This document shows, one piece after another, positions 1-7,959 of a stretch of 64,000 nt of DNA. Each line of letters starts with the position of its first letter. The first letter of the stretch is position 1. The translations under genes and the position numbers were made by a program. The notes beneath the pieces are model-generated. The model ran no database searches. It was given only the letters and a program-made list of their open reading frames with translations, and was not told where the DNA came from. The DNA is from Phaeovulum molybdatiresistens (GTDB lineage: Bacteria; Pseudomonadota; Alphaproteobacteria; Rhodobacterales; Rhodobacteraceae), in the NCBI RefSeq assembly GCF_023544865.1, contig NZ_JAMJFX010000009.1, forward strand, positions 1-64,000. The letters are read 5' to 3'.

Positions 1-77
1 ATGGGTCTGCTCATGCCCTCCAGCTACCACACTGGATTCACGAGATGAATCCCCCACGGGTTTTGTGCAACAGAGCC
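1..77 (-). mobile_element. End of an insertion sequence (probably IS5-like), cut by the window edge
   Basis: Read on the minus strand, position 77 starts GGCTCTGTTGCACAAA, which looks like the terminal inverted repeat of IS5-type elements. About 60 bases further a Shine-Dalgarno-like GGAGG precedes ATG at 14-12, and the frame opens with M-S-R-P, the start I recall for IS5-family transposases of this bacterial group. Only four codons lie inside the window, so the transposase cannot be verified and no target duplication can be checked. The element lies where the 3' part of the adjacent recombinase gene would be expected, so it may have replaced or interrupted that gene. The family assignment is from memory. 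Confidence 0.55.
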
Positions 78-229
78 GCGGTGCGACGACAACTCGCCTG
101 CGGCGCCAGATCGAATGATGGCGCCGTGCAGGTGCTATTTCGCCAGATTTCCGCGGCCCGCGCGCGATCCATCGGCGGCAGCCCGCCGGATCGGCGGGGT
201 TCGGGGCGGATGTGACAGCATGGCCTGGC

Positions 230-703
230 GTGCGGGGAAGGCGTTCGCATCCGACTTCGTGTAGACTGCGATGTCCTTGTCTCCGCATACGTCAATGACA
301 TAGCCGCAAGACCGTTCAGCGGACCGCTGGAAGGTGATGGGCGACCCTTGCCCGTCAGGCGCAGGTAGATGCCGACAGCCTTTGAGAGCTTCACGCTGGC
401 CGCTATGGACGCCGTAGGTGCGATCGGCAGCGCGGAAGGAGCCGCGCCGCCTTTCCCAGCCATGCGGAGCATGTGCTTCCCCGGCAGATCGTTGTCGGTG
501 ATTCTGAGGTAGCACCAATACTCGTCGAGCTTCTGGGCAGCCCGAATGGCGCGAGAAGCAGCTACTTTGACCGACCGCGTTCACAAAGAAAATGAGATTT
601 TCGGTGATGTGTAATGGTGCCGAAGGTCGTTCGGAACCCGTCTTGCGAAGGAGTAGACCCCGTCCTTCACAAATGAATGGGGTGCAGTTTTGTTCTCCGC
701 CAC
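230..703 (-). pseudogene. Tyrosine recombinase (integrase) N-terminal remnant
   Basis: From a GTG at 703 the minus strand encodes a typical integrase N-terminus: DGVYSFARRVPNDLRHHYTS, then KISFSL, a stop, and TRSVKVAASRAIRAAQKLDE, the pattern of the DUF6538/core-binding region of phage-type tyrosine recombinases. A TGA at 583-581 interrupts it; the change looks like CGA to TGA. A frameshift near 340-350 follows, after which the next frame resumes with ITFQRSAERSCGYVIDVCGD and DANAF. Similarity ends near 230 and the catalytic R-H-R-Y domain is absent. It starts 60 bases from the 3' end of tRNA-Thr, the usual place for an integrase. It is a dead gene from an old integration. Confidence 0.8.
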
Positions 704-764
704 GTTCTACGCTCGCTCTATCCAAAGACAAAGCTGAGGCCAATCAATGGTTTAGAGTTCAAAG

Positions 765-840
765 TGGTGCCGGAGAAGGGACTCGAACCCCCGACCCTCG
801 ACTTACAAGATCGCCGCTCTACCAACTGAGCTACACCGGC
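765..840 (-). tRNA. tRNA-Thr (anticodon TGU)
   Basis: On the minus strand a 76-nt cloverleaf runs from GCCGGTG to the encoded CCA end. The D arm is GCTC-AGTTGGTA-GAGC, the anticodon loop is CTTGTAA (anticodon TGT in DNA), and the T arm contains GGTTCGAGTC with flanking GGG and CCC. The acceptor stem pairs except for one T-T at position 6-67. Its 3' end faces the broken recombinase, so this tRNA probably served as attachment site. Confidence 0.93.
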
Positions 841-928
841 CAACCACAAGGTTCAGATAAATCGCCCGCCCCGCGCGCGCAAGCCCCCGCGCGTCCCCGC
901 CCCCCGATCCTGCCTGCCTTCGGCTTTG

Positions 929-969
929 CAAAAATATCCTCCGGGGGTCCGGGGGTGGAAAACCCCCGG
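929..969 (-). repeat. Dispersed hairpin repeat, copy 1
   Basis: The stretch AAAATATCCTCCGGGGGTCC is followed by a hairpin with arms CCGGGGG (949-955) and CCCCCGG (963-969). Two relatives lie at 17803-17857 and 20151-20199. On the minus strand the hairpin follows the stop codon of the iron permease gene at 1005, so it could end or stabilise that transcript. Apart from this repeat I see nothing in 841-1004. Confidence 0.7.
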
Positions 970-1004
970 TCGCGCCGTCTGCAGGCCACGCAAGGTCCGC
1001 GACC

Positions 1005-2702
1005 TCACCCCCGCGCGGGCTGGCCCCGATTGGTCCGCGCCAGAATCGCCACCGCGACCAGCCCCACCACCATCACCAAAAGCGCGGCCGGCGAGGCATC
1101 GCCCAGGTTTTCCAGGCTCGCCTTTTCATGCACCCGCGTCGCCAGCGTCTCATAGTTGAACGGCCGCAACAGCATCGTCGCCGGCAATTCCTTGACGCAA
1201 TCGACAAAGACCAGCAGCAGCGCCGACCCGACCGAACCCTTCATCAGCGGCAGATAGACCTCGCGCAGGGCGCCGCCGGCGGTGCGGCCCAGCGACCGCG
1301 CGGCCATCGGCAAGGACGGTGACACTCGGCCAAAGGCGGTATCGGCCGCCCCCTGCGCGATGGCAAAGAACCGCACCACATAGGCCAGCACGATTGCCGC
1401 CGCCGACCCGGTCAGCAACAGCCCCGGATCATGCCCGGTCAGCGCCAGGATCAGATCAGCCAGGCGGTGATCCAGCGCCGCCAGCGGCAGCAGGATGCCC
1501 ACCGCCAGCACCGCCCCCGGCGCGGCATAGCCCAGCGTGGTAAAAGGCAACACCAACCGCGGCAGCTGCCGTCCGGTCATCCGCACGCCATAAACCATGA
1601 ACAGCGCCGCCAGCACCGTCAGCACCGCCGCCGTACCGCCCACCGCCACCGTATGCCACAGCGCGCGGCTCAGCCCCGGGCCGAACCAGCCATCCGGATT
1701 GGCCAGCGCATGCGCCCCCATCACCGCAACCGGCAGCACAAAGCCCAAGGCGAAGGGCAGCGCGCAGGCCAGCATCGCGGCCCATCCCGCAAGGCCGCGC
1801 AGGGACTGGCGCGCAATCGGGCGCGGCTGGCGGGCCGATTGGTAATAACGCGAATTCTTGCGGCTGACCTTTTCCAGCGCCAGCAGCGCAAAGACCACGC
1901 CCAGGATCACCCCCGCGATCTGCGCCGCGCCCCCGGCATTGCCGGCCTCAAGCCAGGTGGTAAAGATCCCCGTGGTCAGCGTCTGCACCCCGAAATAATC
2001 CACCACGCCATAATCGGCCACCGTCTCCATCATGGCGATGGCCGCCCCCGCCGCGATGGCCGGGCGCGCCAGCGGCAGGCCCACCCGCCAGAACAGGCCC
2101 AGCGGCCCCGCGCCCAGGGCCCGGGCCACCTCATAGCTGCCGCCCGATTGTTCGCGAAAGGCCGCGCGCGCCAGCAGATAGACATAAGGATACAGCGCCG
2201 CCGCCAGCACGATCACCGCCGCCGCGCGCGAACGCACCGGCGGAAACCAGTAATCGCGCGCCGAGGCCCAGCCAAAGGTCTCGCGCAGGGCGATCTGCAC
2301 CGGGCCGGAATAATCCAGGAAATCCACCAGCGCATAGGCCCCCACATATGCCGGGATCGCCAGCGGCAGCAGCAGCAGCCATTCCAGCACCCCCGACAGC
2401 GGAAAGCGATACATCGTGATCAGCCAGGCCGCCCCCGCCCCCACCATCGCCGACAGAATGCCCACGCCCCCCGCCAGGATCGCCGTATTCACCAGATAGC
2501 GCGGCAGCGCGGTCGCCATCAGATGCGGCCAGATGTTTTCCGACGGGTTCGCCGCGACCCACAGCACCGCCAGGATCGGCGCGACGATCAGCGCCGCAAT
2601 CACCAGCGCGCCCGCCGACCAAAGCCCGCTGCCGGACTGGCGCAACCCCTGCGTGGCGGCGCCCGCGCGCGCCAGTGATTGACTGTTTTTCTTGGTCATC
2701 AT
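1005..2702 (-). CDS. Iron(III)-type ABC transporter permease, two-domain (FbpB/SfuB-like)
   Basis: This 565-residue inner-membrane protein has two fused permease halves, each with a BPD_transp_1 pattern. The first EAA-like loop (around residues 190-215) contains YEVARALGAGPLGLFWRVGLP; the second half repeats the arrangement near residue 480 with AARSLGRTAGGALREVYLPL. Length and duplicated layout match ferric iron permeases of the FbpB family, which work with a periplasmic binding protein and one ATPase. Neither partner is adjacent: a tRNA and a broken integrase follow, and an unrelated gene lies upstream. Two tandem ATG codons (2702, 2699) are possible starts and no clear ribosome binding site precedes them. 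Thiamine or putrescine transport is less likely. Confidence 0.82.
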   Translation of the reverse strand: MMTKKNSQSLARAGAATQGLRQSGSGLWSAGALVIAALIVAPILAVLWVAANPSENIWPHLMATALPRYLVNTAILAGGVGILSAMVGAGAAWLITMYRFPLSGVLEWLLLLPLAIPAYVGAYALVDFLDYSGPVQIALRETFGWASARDYWFPPVRSRAAAVIVLAAALYPYVYLLARAAFREQSGGSYEVARALGAGPLGLFWRVGLPLARPAIAAGAAIAMMETVADYGVVDYFGVQTLTTGIFTTWLEAGNAGGAAQIAGVILGVVFALLALEKVSRKNSRYYQSARQPRPIARQSLRGLAGWAAMLACALPFALGFVLPVAVMGAHALANPDGWFGPGLSRALWHTVAVGGTAAVLTVLAALFMVYGVRMTGRQLPRLVLPFTTLGYAAPGAVLAVGILLPLAALDHRLADLILALTGHDPGLLLTGSAAAIVLAYVVRFFAIAQGAADTAFGRVSPSLPMAARSLGRTAGGALREVYLPLMKGSVGSALLLVFVDCVKELPATMLLRPFNYETLATRVHEKASLENLGDASPAALLVMVVGLVAVAILARTNRGQPARG

Positions 2703-2780
2703 GCAAGTGGGTTACAGCAAAGCCATTTGCCTGTCCAGAAAGGCCCCTGTAAGACTTTGCCGAACAGTAGGGTATATGTC

Positions 2781-3656
2781 ATGCAGGTTGTATTCCACCT
2801 TGGCGCACACGCAACGGATGAAGACCGGCTGGTCCGCGCGTTGTTGCGCAATGCCGATACGCTCAATGCCGATGACATCGCGGTGCCCGCGCCCTCACGC
2901 TATCGCATGGCGCTGCGCGATGCGCTGGTCGCGCTGAAGGGCGACCCCGCCCCGGCCGATGTGCAGACCCGTCTGCTGACCGGCGCCATCGACCGCGACC
3001 CGCCGCGCCGGATCGTGTTCAGCCATGACTTTTTCCTCTGCGTGCCCCAGCGCGTCATCCTGCCGCAGGGGTTTTACAGCATGGCGCCGGGCAAGTTCGC
3101 GCCGCTGGCCAACCTGTTCCCCGAGGCCCGGACCGAATTTCACCTGGCGCTGATCAACCCCGCCACGCTGATCCCCGCCCTGCTGGGACGGATTGAGGGG
3201 GCAAGCTATGAAACCCTGATGGCGGGGCATGATCCGCGCGCGCTACGCTGGGCGCCGGTGGTGCGGCGCATGGTCGAAGCGGCGGCGGGCCGGCGCTTTG
3301 TGATCTGGTGCCACGAAGATACGCCGCTGATCTGGCCCGAGGTGATGCGATCCGTCGCCGGCCTGCCGCCCGAGGCGCCGCTGCGGGGCGATTTCACCAT
3401 CCTGTCGACGATCATGTCCCAGGCCGGGATGAAGCGCCTGCGCGCCTATCTGGCCAGCCATCCGCCGAAAACCATCGCCCGGCGGCGGCGGATCATCAGC
3501 GCCTTCCTGGACAAGTTCGCCCTGCCCGACCAGATCGAACTGGCCCTGCCTTTCCCGGGCTGGGACGAGGCACTGGTCGAGGAGATCACCGCCGCCTATG
3601 AGGCCGATTGCGCCGAAATCGCGGCCCTGCCCGGGGTCGAATTCATCACCCCCTGA
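2781..3656 (+). CDS. Conserved protein of unknown function, Rhodobacteraceae type
   Basis: This 291-residue soluble protein begins MQVVFHLGAHATDEDRL. I recognise it as a conserved hypothetical of this group but know no function. The opening VFHLGAHATDEDRL resembles the first strand and loop of sulfotransferase-like P-loop folds, without a clear phosphate-binding motif. Near the middle, FVIWCHEDTPLIWPEV is a well-kept stretch. The start at 2781 is chosen because homologues as I remember them begin MxxVFHLGAHxTDE; a longer frame back to 2679 would overlap the divergent permease. The gene is divergent from the permease across a 78-bp gap and convergent with gapR. Confidence 0.7.
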   Translation: MQVVFHLGAHATDEDRLVRALLRNADTLNADDIAVPAPSRYRMALRDALVALKGDPAPADVQTRLLTGAIDRDPPRRIVFSHDFFLCVPQRVILPQGFYSMAPGKFAPLANLFPEARTEFHLALINPATLIPALLGRIEGASYETLMAGHDPRALRWAPVVRRMVEAAAGRRFVIWCHEDTPLIWPEVMRSVAGLPPEAPLRGDFTILSTIMSQAGMKRLRAYLASHPPKTIARRRRIISAFLDKFALPDQIELALPFPGWDEALVEEITAAYEADCAEIAALPGVEFITP

Positions 3657-3706
3657 GGCGCGACCGCGACGGGGGGCGCCGGACGCTCAGGCCCGGCGCA
3701 ACCGGG

Positions 3707-3958
3707 TCAGGCCATGCCCAGCGCGGCCTTGTAGATATCCAGAATCGCCTCTTCTTCGGCCAGATCATTCTTGTCGCGCTTGCGCATGCCGATGATCTTT
3801 TTCATCACCTTGGTGTCATAGCCGCGGGCCTTGGCCTCGGACATGATATCCTTCTGCTGTTCGGTGATGTCCTTTTTCTCGGCCTCAAGATGTTCATATT
3901 GCTCGATGAACTGGCGCAGTTCGTCGGCGGCGACATTGTAGGTGGCATCGCTGGGCAT
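3707..3958 (-). CDS. gapR: GapR-family DNA-binding protein (DUF2312)
   Basis: The 83 residues match the whole length of the DUF2312/UPF0335 family: a coiled helix ELRQFIEQYEHLEAEKKDIT followed by EAKARGYDTKVMKKIIGMRK and a C-terminal DEEEAILDIY-like segment. In Caulobacter, GapR is a nucleoid-associated protein that clamps overtwisted AT-rich DNA ahead of replication and transcription. The gene stands alone, convergent with the upstream unknown gene. A 140-bp gap separates it from the next, divergent gene. Confidence 0.92.
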   Translation of the reverse strand: MPSDATYNVAADELRQFIEQYEHLEAEKKDITEQQKDIMSEAKARGYDTKVMKKIIGMRKRDKNDLAEEEAILDIYKAALGMA

Positions 3959-4099
3959 GTCGGTCCTCTTTCACGGGCGCATCGCTTTGGCCCCCTGACT
4001 AGACGGTCATCGGCCGGTCTTCAAGAAGATGCCGCCCTTGCCATGCGCGGGGCTTCGCGCTAGGCGGCAAGGATCGGCACAATTGGGTGAGGACGGGGC

Positions 4100-4315
4100 A
4101 TGGACGGGCTGATCTGGACGGGCGCGGCGGTTTCGGTCGCGGGCTTGGCGGGGATTGTCTGGTGCATCCTTGCCGTCACCCGGGCCAAGCGCGCGGGGCT
4201 GAACGATGCCGCGCTGCGCGCGCGCCTGCAGCGGGTGGTGGCGATCAACCTGGCGGCGCTGTTCGTGTCGGTCTTGGGGCTGATGATGGTCGTGATCGGC
4301 GTCGTGCTGCGCTAG
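4100..4315 (+). CDS. Small membrane protein with two transmembrane helices
   Basis: This 71-residue protein has hydrophobic segments at about residues 4-26 (LIWTGAAVSVAGLAGIVWCI) and 46-70 (AINLAALFVSVLGLMMVVIG), joined by a basic cytoplasmic-type loop, AVTRAKRAGLNDAALRARLQ. The layout suggests an inner-membrane hairpin. I recall similar short proteins in Rhodobacteraceae but no assigned role. GAGGACGGGGC precedes the ATG as a weak ribosome binding site. The gene is convergent with the FadB-like gene. Confidence 0.65.
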   Translation: MDGLIWTGAAVSVAGLAGIVWCILAVTRAKRAGLNDAALRARLQRVVAINLAALFVSVLGLMMVVIGVVLR

Positions 4316-4347
4316 CGCCCCGCCGGGCCATCGCGCAGGGCCATCGC

Positions 4348-6375
4348 TCAGGCCAGGCTAAGGTCGCCAAACCGCTTGCCATTGCGGATCAGCACATCCC
4401 ACAGCGTGACGGGCGCGGGTGCGCCTTCCGCCTCGGCCAGCGCGCGCAACAGCTTGCGCGTGGCCAGAAGGCCCGCCTGGTCGGCCTGAAACAGCGGCCC
4501 GCCCAGATGATCGGGAAAACCCAGGCCCAGAATCGCCGCCAAGTCGATATCGCTGGCGCGATGTGCGGCACCTTCCTGCAGCAGGGCGGCGCCCTCGGCG
4601 GCCATTTCGGCCCACAGCCGGGCGCGCAGCGTGGCCGGCGGCAGGCGGCGCGCGACCACCCCGGCCTCGCGCCGGACGGCCTCCAGCAGCGCGTCCAGCC
4701 GCGGGGCGGGCACGGGCGGGGCGCCTTCGGGATGCAGATACAGCGCCGCCCCCGCCCCCTGCTGCGCCAGCGCCAGAAGCCCCGGGTCACGCCCGCCACG
4801 CCGGATCGCCGTGGCCAGACGGCCCGGACCGATGCGATCGACGCGCGCCAGCGGCCCCTGCGCCAGGCCCAGTGCGATCAGCGCCTGATCCACCTGCAGC
4901 GGCGCCGCCCCCGCGATCACCGCACGTTCCGCCGCGGCCAGCAACGCCGCCTCCAGCCGTGCCAGAATGCCCACGCCCGCCGCCGCGCCCAAGATAACCG
5001 CGCCCGGTTCCAGCGCCAAAAGCCCGTGCGCCAGCGCCACCGCAGCAGGCGCCGCCTGATCGCTGGCCGCAACTTCGCAAAACGCCCCGCCCCGGCGCAG
5101 CCCCAGAACCGGGCCCGCCGCCTGCGCGCCTTCCAGCACCAGAACCGTCGCCGGGCCGCACAGCGCGCGCAGCCCCGCCGCGGTTTCGGCCCGCGCCTGC
5201 GCCGGGCCGCCCAGCCCCGCCACGATCAACGCGGGCGCATCGCCCCCCGCCGCGCGCAGGCCCGCCGGTTCGGTCGCAGCCCCCAGCCGGCCCCAATCGG
5301 CCTCGCGCCGGGCGGGGTCCAGTCGGCCCGCTTGCACCGCGGTTTCCTGCGCCATGGCAATGCGCGCAAAGGCCTGCTGCAAGCGTTCGGGGGCCGAGGC
5401 GCCCAGAACCACCTCATGGCCCGCGCCGATCAGCGCCAGCGCCAGCGTCTCGGGCTGATCCCACAGAGCCACGCGCAGCGGCGGCTGCAGATCGGGCCGG
5501 GGCGCCGACGCCACCGCCCCGGGCAGATGCGCAGCCCGGCGGCGCGCGGCCGCGGCATGGCGCAGGCCCTGCGCCACCGCGCCCCCGGCCAGATCGGCAA
5601 AGGCGACCTCTTCGTAGTCCAGCGCCTCATCCAGCGGCAGCAACAGCGCGGCCTCGGCGCAATCGGCACGCCGGCCTGCAGCCTCGGCCAGCGGGCCCGG
5701 CGCGATGCGCGCGCGCGCCTGCGCCACCGCCGCAAGCCCCGCCGCCGGATCGGCCAGGCCCGCATCAGGGCCGCGGCCCAGCGGCAGGCCATTACCCAAA
5801 AGCCCGCGCGCCAGAGCCACGGGATCGGCAGCCTCGGCCGACAGAACGGCATCGCAAAGGCCAAGGCCCAGCGCGTGCTGCGCGGGGATCGGCCCCTGAA
5901 CATGATTGCACAGCGCCAGCGCCGCCCCCGGCCCCGCCCGGCGCGCCAGCCGCACCAGCCCGCCCGCCGCAGGCAACAGGCCCAAGTCGAACTCGGGCGC
6001 AAGGAAGGTGGTCCCGGTCAGCGCCACGCGCAGCCGCGCCGCCTGCGCCAGCGCCAGCGCACCGCCCGCCACCTGCCCCGACAACAGCGCGATCACCGGC
6101 ACCTGCGCCCCCGCAAGCCCCCCGGCCAGCGCCCGCAGGCCCGGCGCGCCGGGGACATCGTCATAATCCCCGGCCACATCCACCGCGACCGGCCAGCCCG
6201 CGCTGGCGCATAGCACAACCGCCCGGGCACCCGGCGCGGCAAGCGTCTCTGCCAAGGCAGCGCCAAGCGCGGCCCGCAGCGGCGCGCCAAAGCCCGCGTC
6301 AGGACGGCCCGCCAGCACCGACAGGTCGATCACCGCGACCCCTTCGGTCATTCGAAACCCGCCTTGCACGGTCAT
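4348..6375 (-). CDS. Degenerate FadB-like protein (enoyl-CoA hydratase / 3-hydroxyacyl-CoA dehydrogenase)
   Basis: About 675 residues follow the FadB/FadJ plan: crotonase domain (about 1-190), dehydrogenase NAD domain (about 285-450) and C-terminal helical domains ending DHLGGPLFQADQAGL...NGKRFGDL. Key motifs have decayed. Where fatty acid oxidation enzymes carry GGGCE, this reads GQVAGGALALAQAA, lacking the first catalytic Glu; the second, in PEFDLGLLPAAGG, is kept. The dinucleotide-binding GxGxxG is replaced by VALWDQPETLALALIGAGHE. Catalysis is therefore doubtful. ATG 6375 is chosen because AGGGG lies upstream; 6351 (MTEGVAVIDLS) is an alternative. It probably descends from a beta-oxidation enzyme and may now bind acyl-CoA or be non-functional. 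Confidence 0.72.
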   Translation of the reverse strand: MTVQGGFRMTEGVAVIDLSVLAGRPDAGFGAPLRAALGAALAETLAAPGARAVVLCASAGWPVAVDVAGDYDDVPGAPGLRALAGGLAGAQVPVIALLSGQVAGGALALAQAARLRVALTGTTFLAPEFDLGLLPAAGGLVRLARRAGPGAALALCNHVQGPIPAQHALGLGLCDAVLSAEAADPVALARGLLGNGLPLGRGPDAGLADPAAGLAAVAQARARIAPGPLAEAAGRRADCAEAALLLPLDEALDYEEVAFADLAGGAVAQGLRHAAAARRRAAHLPGAVASAPRPDLQPPLRVALWDQPETLALALIGAGHEVVLGASAPERLQQAFARIAMAQETAVQAGRLDPARREADWGRLGAATEPAGLRAAGGDAPALIVAGLGGPAQARAETAAGLRALCGPATVLVLEGAQAAGPVLGLRRGGAFCEVAASDQAAPAAVALAHGLLALEPGAVILGAAAGVGILARLEAALLAAAERAVIAGAAPLQVDQALIALGLAQGPLARVDRIGPGRLATAIRRGGRDPGLLALAQQGAGAALYLHPEGAPPVPAPRLDALLEAVRREAGVVARRLPPATLRARLWAEMAAEGAALLQEGAAHRASDIDLAAILGLGFPDHLGGPLFQADQAGLLATRKLLRALAEAEGAPAPVTLWDVLIRNGKRFGDLSLA

Positions 6376-6425
6376 CTCCACTCGCCCCTTGCGCGCCCAT
6401 CCCATTGCCGGGGCCCGAGTTTACG

Positions 6426-6475
6426 GCCAAATCGGCACAAGGCAACGCCCCGAAGGCCGATTTGGCACGGGGCGT
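6426..6475. repeat. Perfect 11-bp inverted repeat with an overlapping second stem
   Basis: GCCAAATCGGC (6426-6436) and GCCGATTTGGC (6456-6466) are exact inverted copies separated by 19 bp. A second, interlocked pair, ACGCCCC (6445-6451) and GGGGCGT (6469-6475), would form an alternative stem. The site lies between the stop of the DksA-like gene and the start of the FadB-like gene, both on the minus strand. It could be a terminator, an attenuator or a regulator site before the FadB-like gene. Confidence 0.55.
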
Positions 6476-6519
6476 GCACAGGCCGCGACCCCATGGTTAA
6501 CGGCGGGGATCAGCGGCGG

Positions 6520-6843
6520 TCAATGCGCGGCAGCGTGATCGCGGCAAAAGGGGGTGCCGGGCAGCACGTCCAGCCGCTCCTCGGCGATGCGTGCGCCGCA
6601 GGTGACGCAAAACCCGTATTCCCCCTCGATGATGCGCTGAAGCGCCGCGTCGATCATGCGGATCTCGGCCTGCGCCGCATGGCCCAGATCTTCCAGAACC
6701 TCATCCTGTTCGCGTTCGGTGGCCAGCTCTTCCCAGTCCTTTTCCTGATGCTGGTCCAGCTCAGAATCGATGCTTTGCATGCGCTGTGTCAGCTGGGCGC
6801 GGCGGGTTTCCAATTCGGCCTTGCGGGTTTCTACGGATTTCAT
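6520..6843 (-). CDS. DksA/TraR-family zinc finger protein
   Basis: This 107-residue protein has an N-terminal coiled-coil (about residues 5-60, TRKAELETRRAQLTQRMQSI) and a C-terminal DksA/TraR finger, FCVTCGARIAEERLDVLPGT then FCRDH. The finger has CxxC and then CxxH instead of four cysteines. Family members bind the RNA polymerase secondary channel and modulate initiation, with or without ppGpp. At 107 residues it is shorter than E. coli DksA (151) and resembles the short alphaproteobacterial TraR-like proteins. The ATG at 6843 is preceded by AGGAG at good spacing. Confidence 0.85.
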   Translation of the reverse strand: MKSVETRKAELETRRAQLTQRMQSIDSELDQHQEKDWEELATEREQDEVLEDLGHAAQAEIRMIDAALQRIIEGEYGFCVTCGARIAEERLDVLPGTPFCRDHAAAH

Positions 6844-7008
6844 CGCAATCTCCTGTCGATCCTGTCCATTTAGGCATAGCACCCCCACGCAGCCTTGATA
6901 CAGGTCAAAGCGGACCCGCCTTGAGATTGTCCGCCCCCCGCCTGTATCCTGCCCCCGCGCAAGGGAGCGCCGGCGTCCCCGCCGGCTGCGCGCGAATTGG
7001 GAGAAAGC

Positions 7009-7434
7009 ATGGAACAAGACTGGATCTGGGGCCTTGTCGGCGGCCTGATGATTGGGGCGGCGGCGGGCCTGTATCTGCTGGTGAACGGCCGCATCATGGG
7101 GGCAAGCGGCATTCTGGGCGGGCTGGTGGACGGCACCGGGCGGCGCGAGGGCGCCGAGCGGCTGGCCTTTCTGGTCGGCGTCATCGCGGTGCCGCCGATT
7201 CTGGTGCCGCTTTATACGGTCGTGGACACGCATATCACGTCGAATGCGGTGGTGATCGTGCTGGCGGGCCTGCTGGTGGGCGTAGGGACGCGGATCGCCA
7301 ATGGCTGCACCTCGGGGCACGGGGTCTGCGGCATGTCGCGCTTTTCGCTGCGTGGCTTCGTGGCCACGGTGTTCTACCTGCTGGGCGGCGGTCTGGCGCT
7401 GGTGCTGGGGCGCCATGTTCTGGGGGTGATCTGA
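7009..7434 (+). CDS. YeeE/YedE-family membrane protein, first half
   Basis: This 141-residue inner-membrane protein has about four helices and the family signature GVGTRIANGCTSGHGVCGMS with its conserved cysteines. YeeE/YedE (TsuA-type) proteins move thiosulfate or related sulfur compounds through a pathway lined by cysteines. In many bacteria, as here, the protein is split into two half-size genes (PmpA/PmpB style). The start at ATG 7009 follows GGGAGAA; a TTG at 6997 is less likely. It overlaps the next gene by one base, so the two are translationally coupled. Confidence 0.85.
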   Translation: MEQDWIWGLVGGLMIGAAAGLYLLVNGRIMGASGILGGLVDGTGRREGAERLAFLVGVIAVPPILVPLYTVVDTHITSNAVVIVLAGLLVGVGTRIANGCTSGHGVCGMSRFSLRGFVATVFYLLGGGLALVLGRHVLGVI

Positions 7435-7883
7435 TGCGCAACCTGTTCGCCTTTATCGCCGGGGGGCTGTTCGGCGCGGGGCTTCTGGTCTCGGGCATGG
7501 TGGATACGACCAAGGTGCAGGGCTGGCTTGACGTGTTCGGCGCCTGGGACCCGACGCTTGCCTTTGTCATGGGGGGCGCAGTGGTGCCCATGGTCTTTGT
7601 CTGGCGCCTGGCGGACCGGCGCGGGCGCGCGGTGCTGGGCGATCCGATCCCGCGACCGCAGCCGCCTCTGGTGGACCGCAACCTTGTGGTGGGGTCGCTG
7701 CTGTTCGGGGCGGGCTGGGGCATCGCGGGGCTGTGCCCGGGACCGGCGCTGGCACAGCTGAGCTTTGGTGGCTGGCAGGGCGCGCTGTTCGTGGCCGCCA
7801 TGGTGGCCGGGATGGCGGTTGCGCCTAGCCTGCGCGGCCTGCTGGACCGGGTCGACCGCCCCATGCCGCAGCAGGACGCCTGA
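7434..7883 (+). CDS. YeeE/YedE-family membrane protein, second half (DUF6691 type)
   Basis: This 149-residue partner of the preceding gene starts within its stop codon. It has about four helices and the second-half signature WGIAGLCPGPALAQLSFG, with one conserved cysteine. FGAGLLVSGMVDTTKVQGWL near the N-terminus is typical of the family. The pair presumably forms one transporter for a reduced sulfur compound. No sulfur-oxidation genes lie nearby, and no metallo-hydrolase of the Blh type or ArsR repressor accompanies it as in some species. Confidence 0.85.
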   Translation: MRNLFAFIAGGLFGAGLLVSGMVDTTKVQGWLDVFGAWDPTLAFVMGGAVVPMVFVWRLADRRGRAVLGDPIPRPQPPLVDRNLVVGSLLFGAGWGIAGLCPGPALAQLSFGGWQGALFVAAMVAGMAVAPSLRGLLDRVDRPMPQQDA

Positions 7884-7959
7884 CCCCGGGGCGACCAGAC
7901 AGGCGGACGCGCCGCGCCGCCCTGTCTGGCCAGCCCTGCCCGGGCGCGGCACCCTGCGC

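Noticed and set aside
592..1155. Open frame of 187 codons over the tRNA
   Set aside because: It includes the well-known false peptide produced by translating the antisense of a tRNA (GEGTRTPDP...LYQLSYT) and the hairpin repeat; it is not a gene.
2703..2780. Iron-responsive operator (Fur, Irr or RirA) in front of the iron permease
   Set aside because: I looked for Fur-box and ICE-like palindromes in the 78-bp gap and found none convincing.
4087..6213. 708-codon plus-strand open frame
   Set aside because: Antisense of the FadB-like gene with Arg/Gln/Pro-rich composition and no domain; caused by high GC at third positions.
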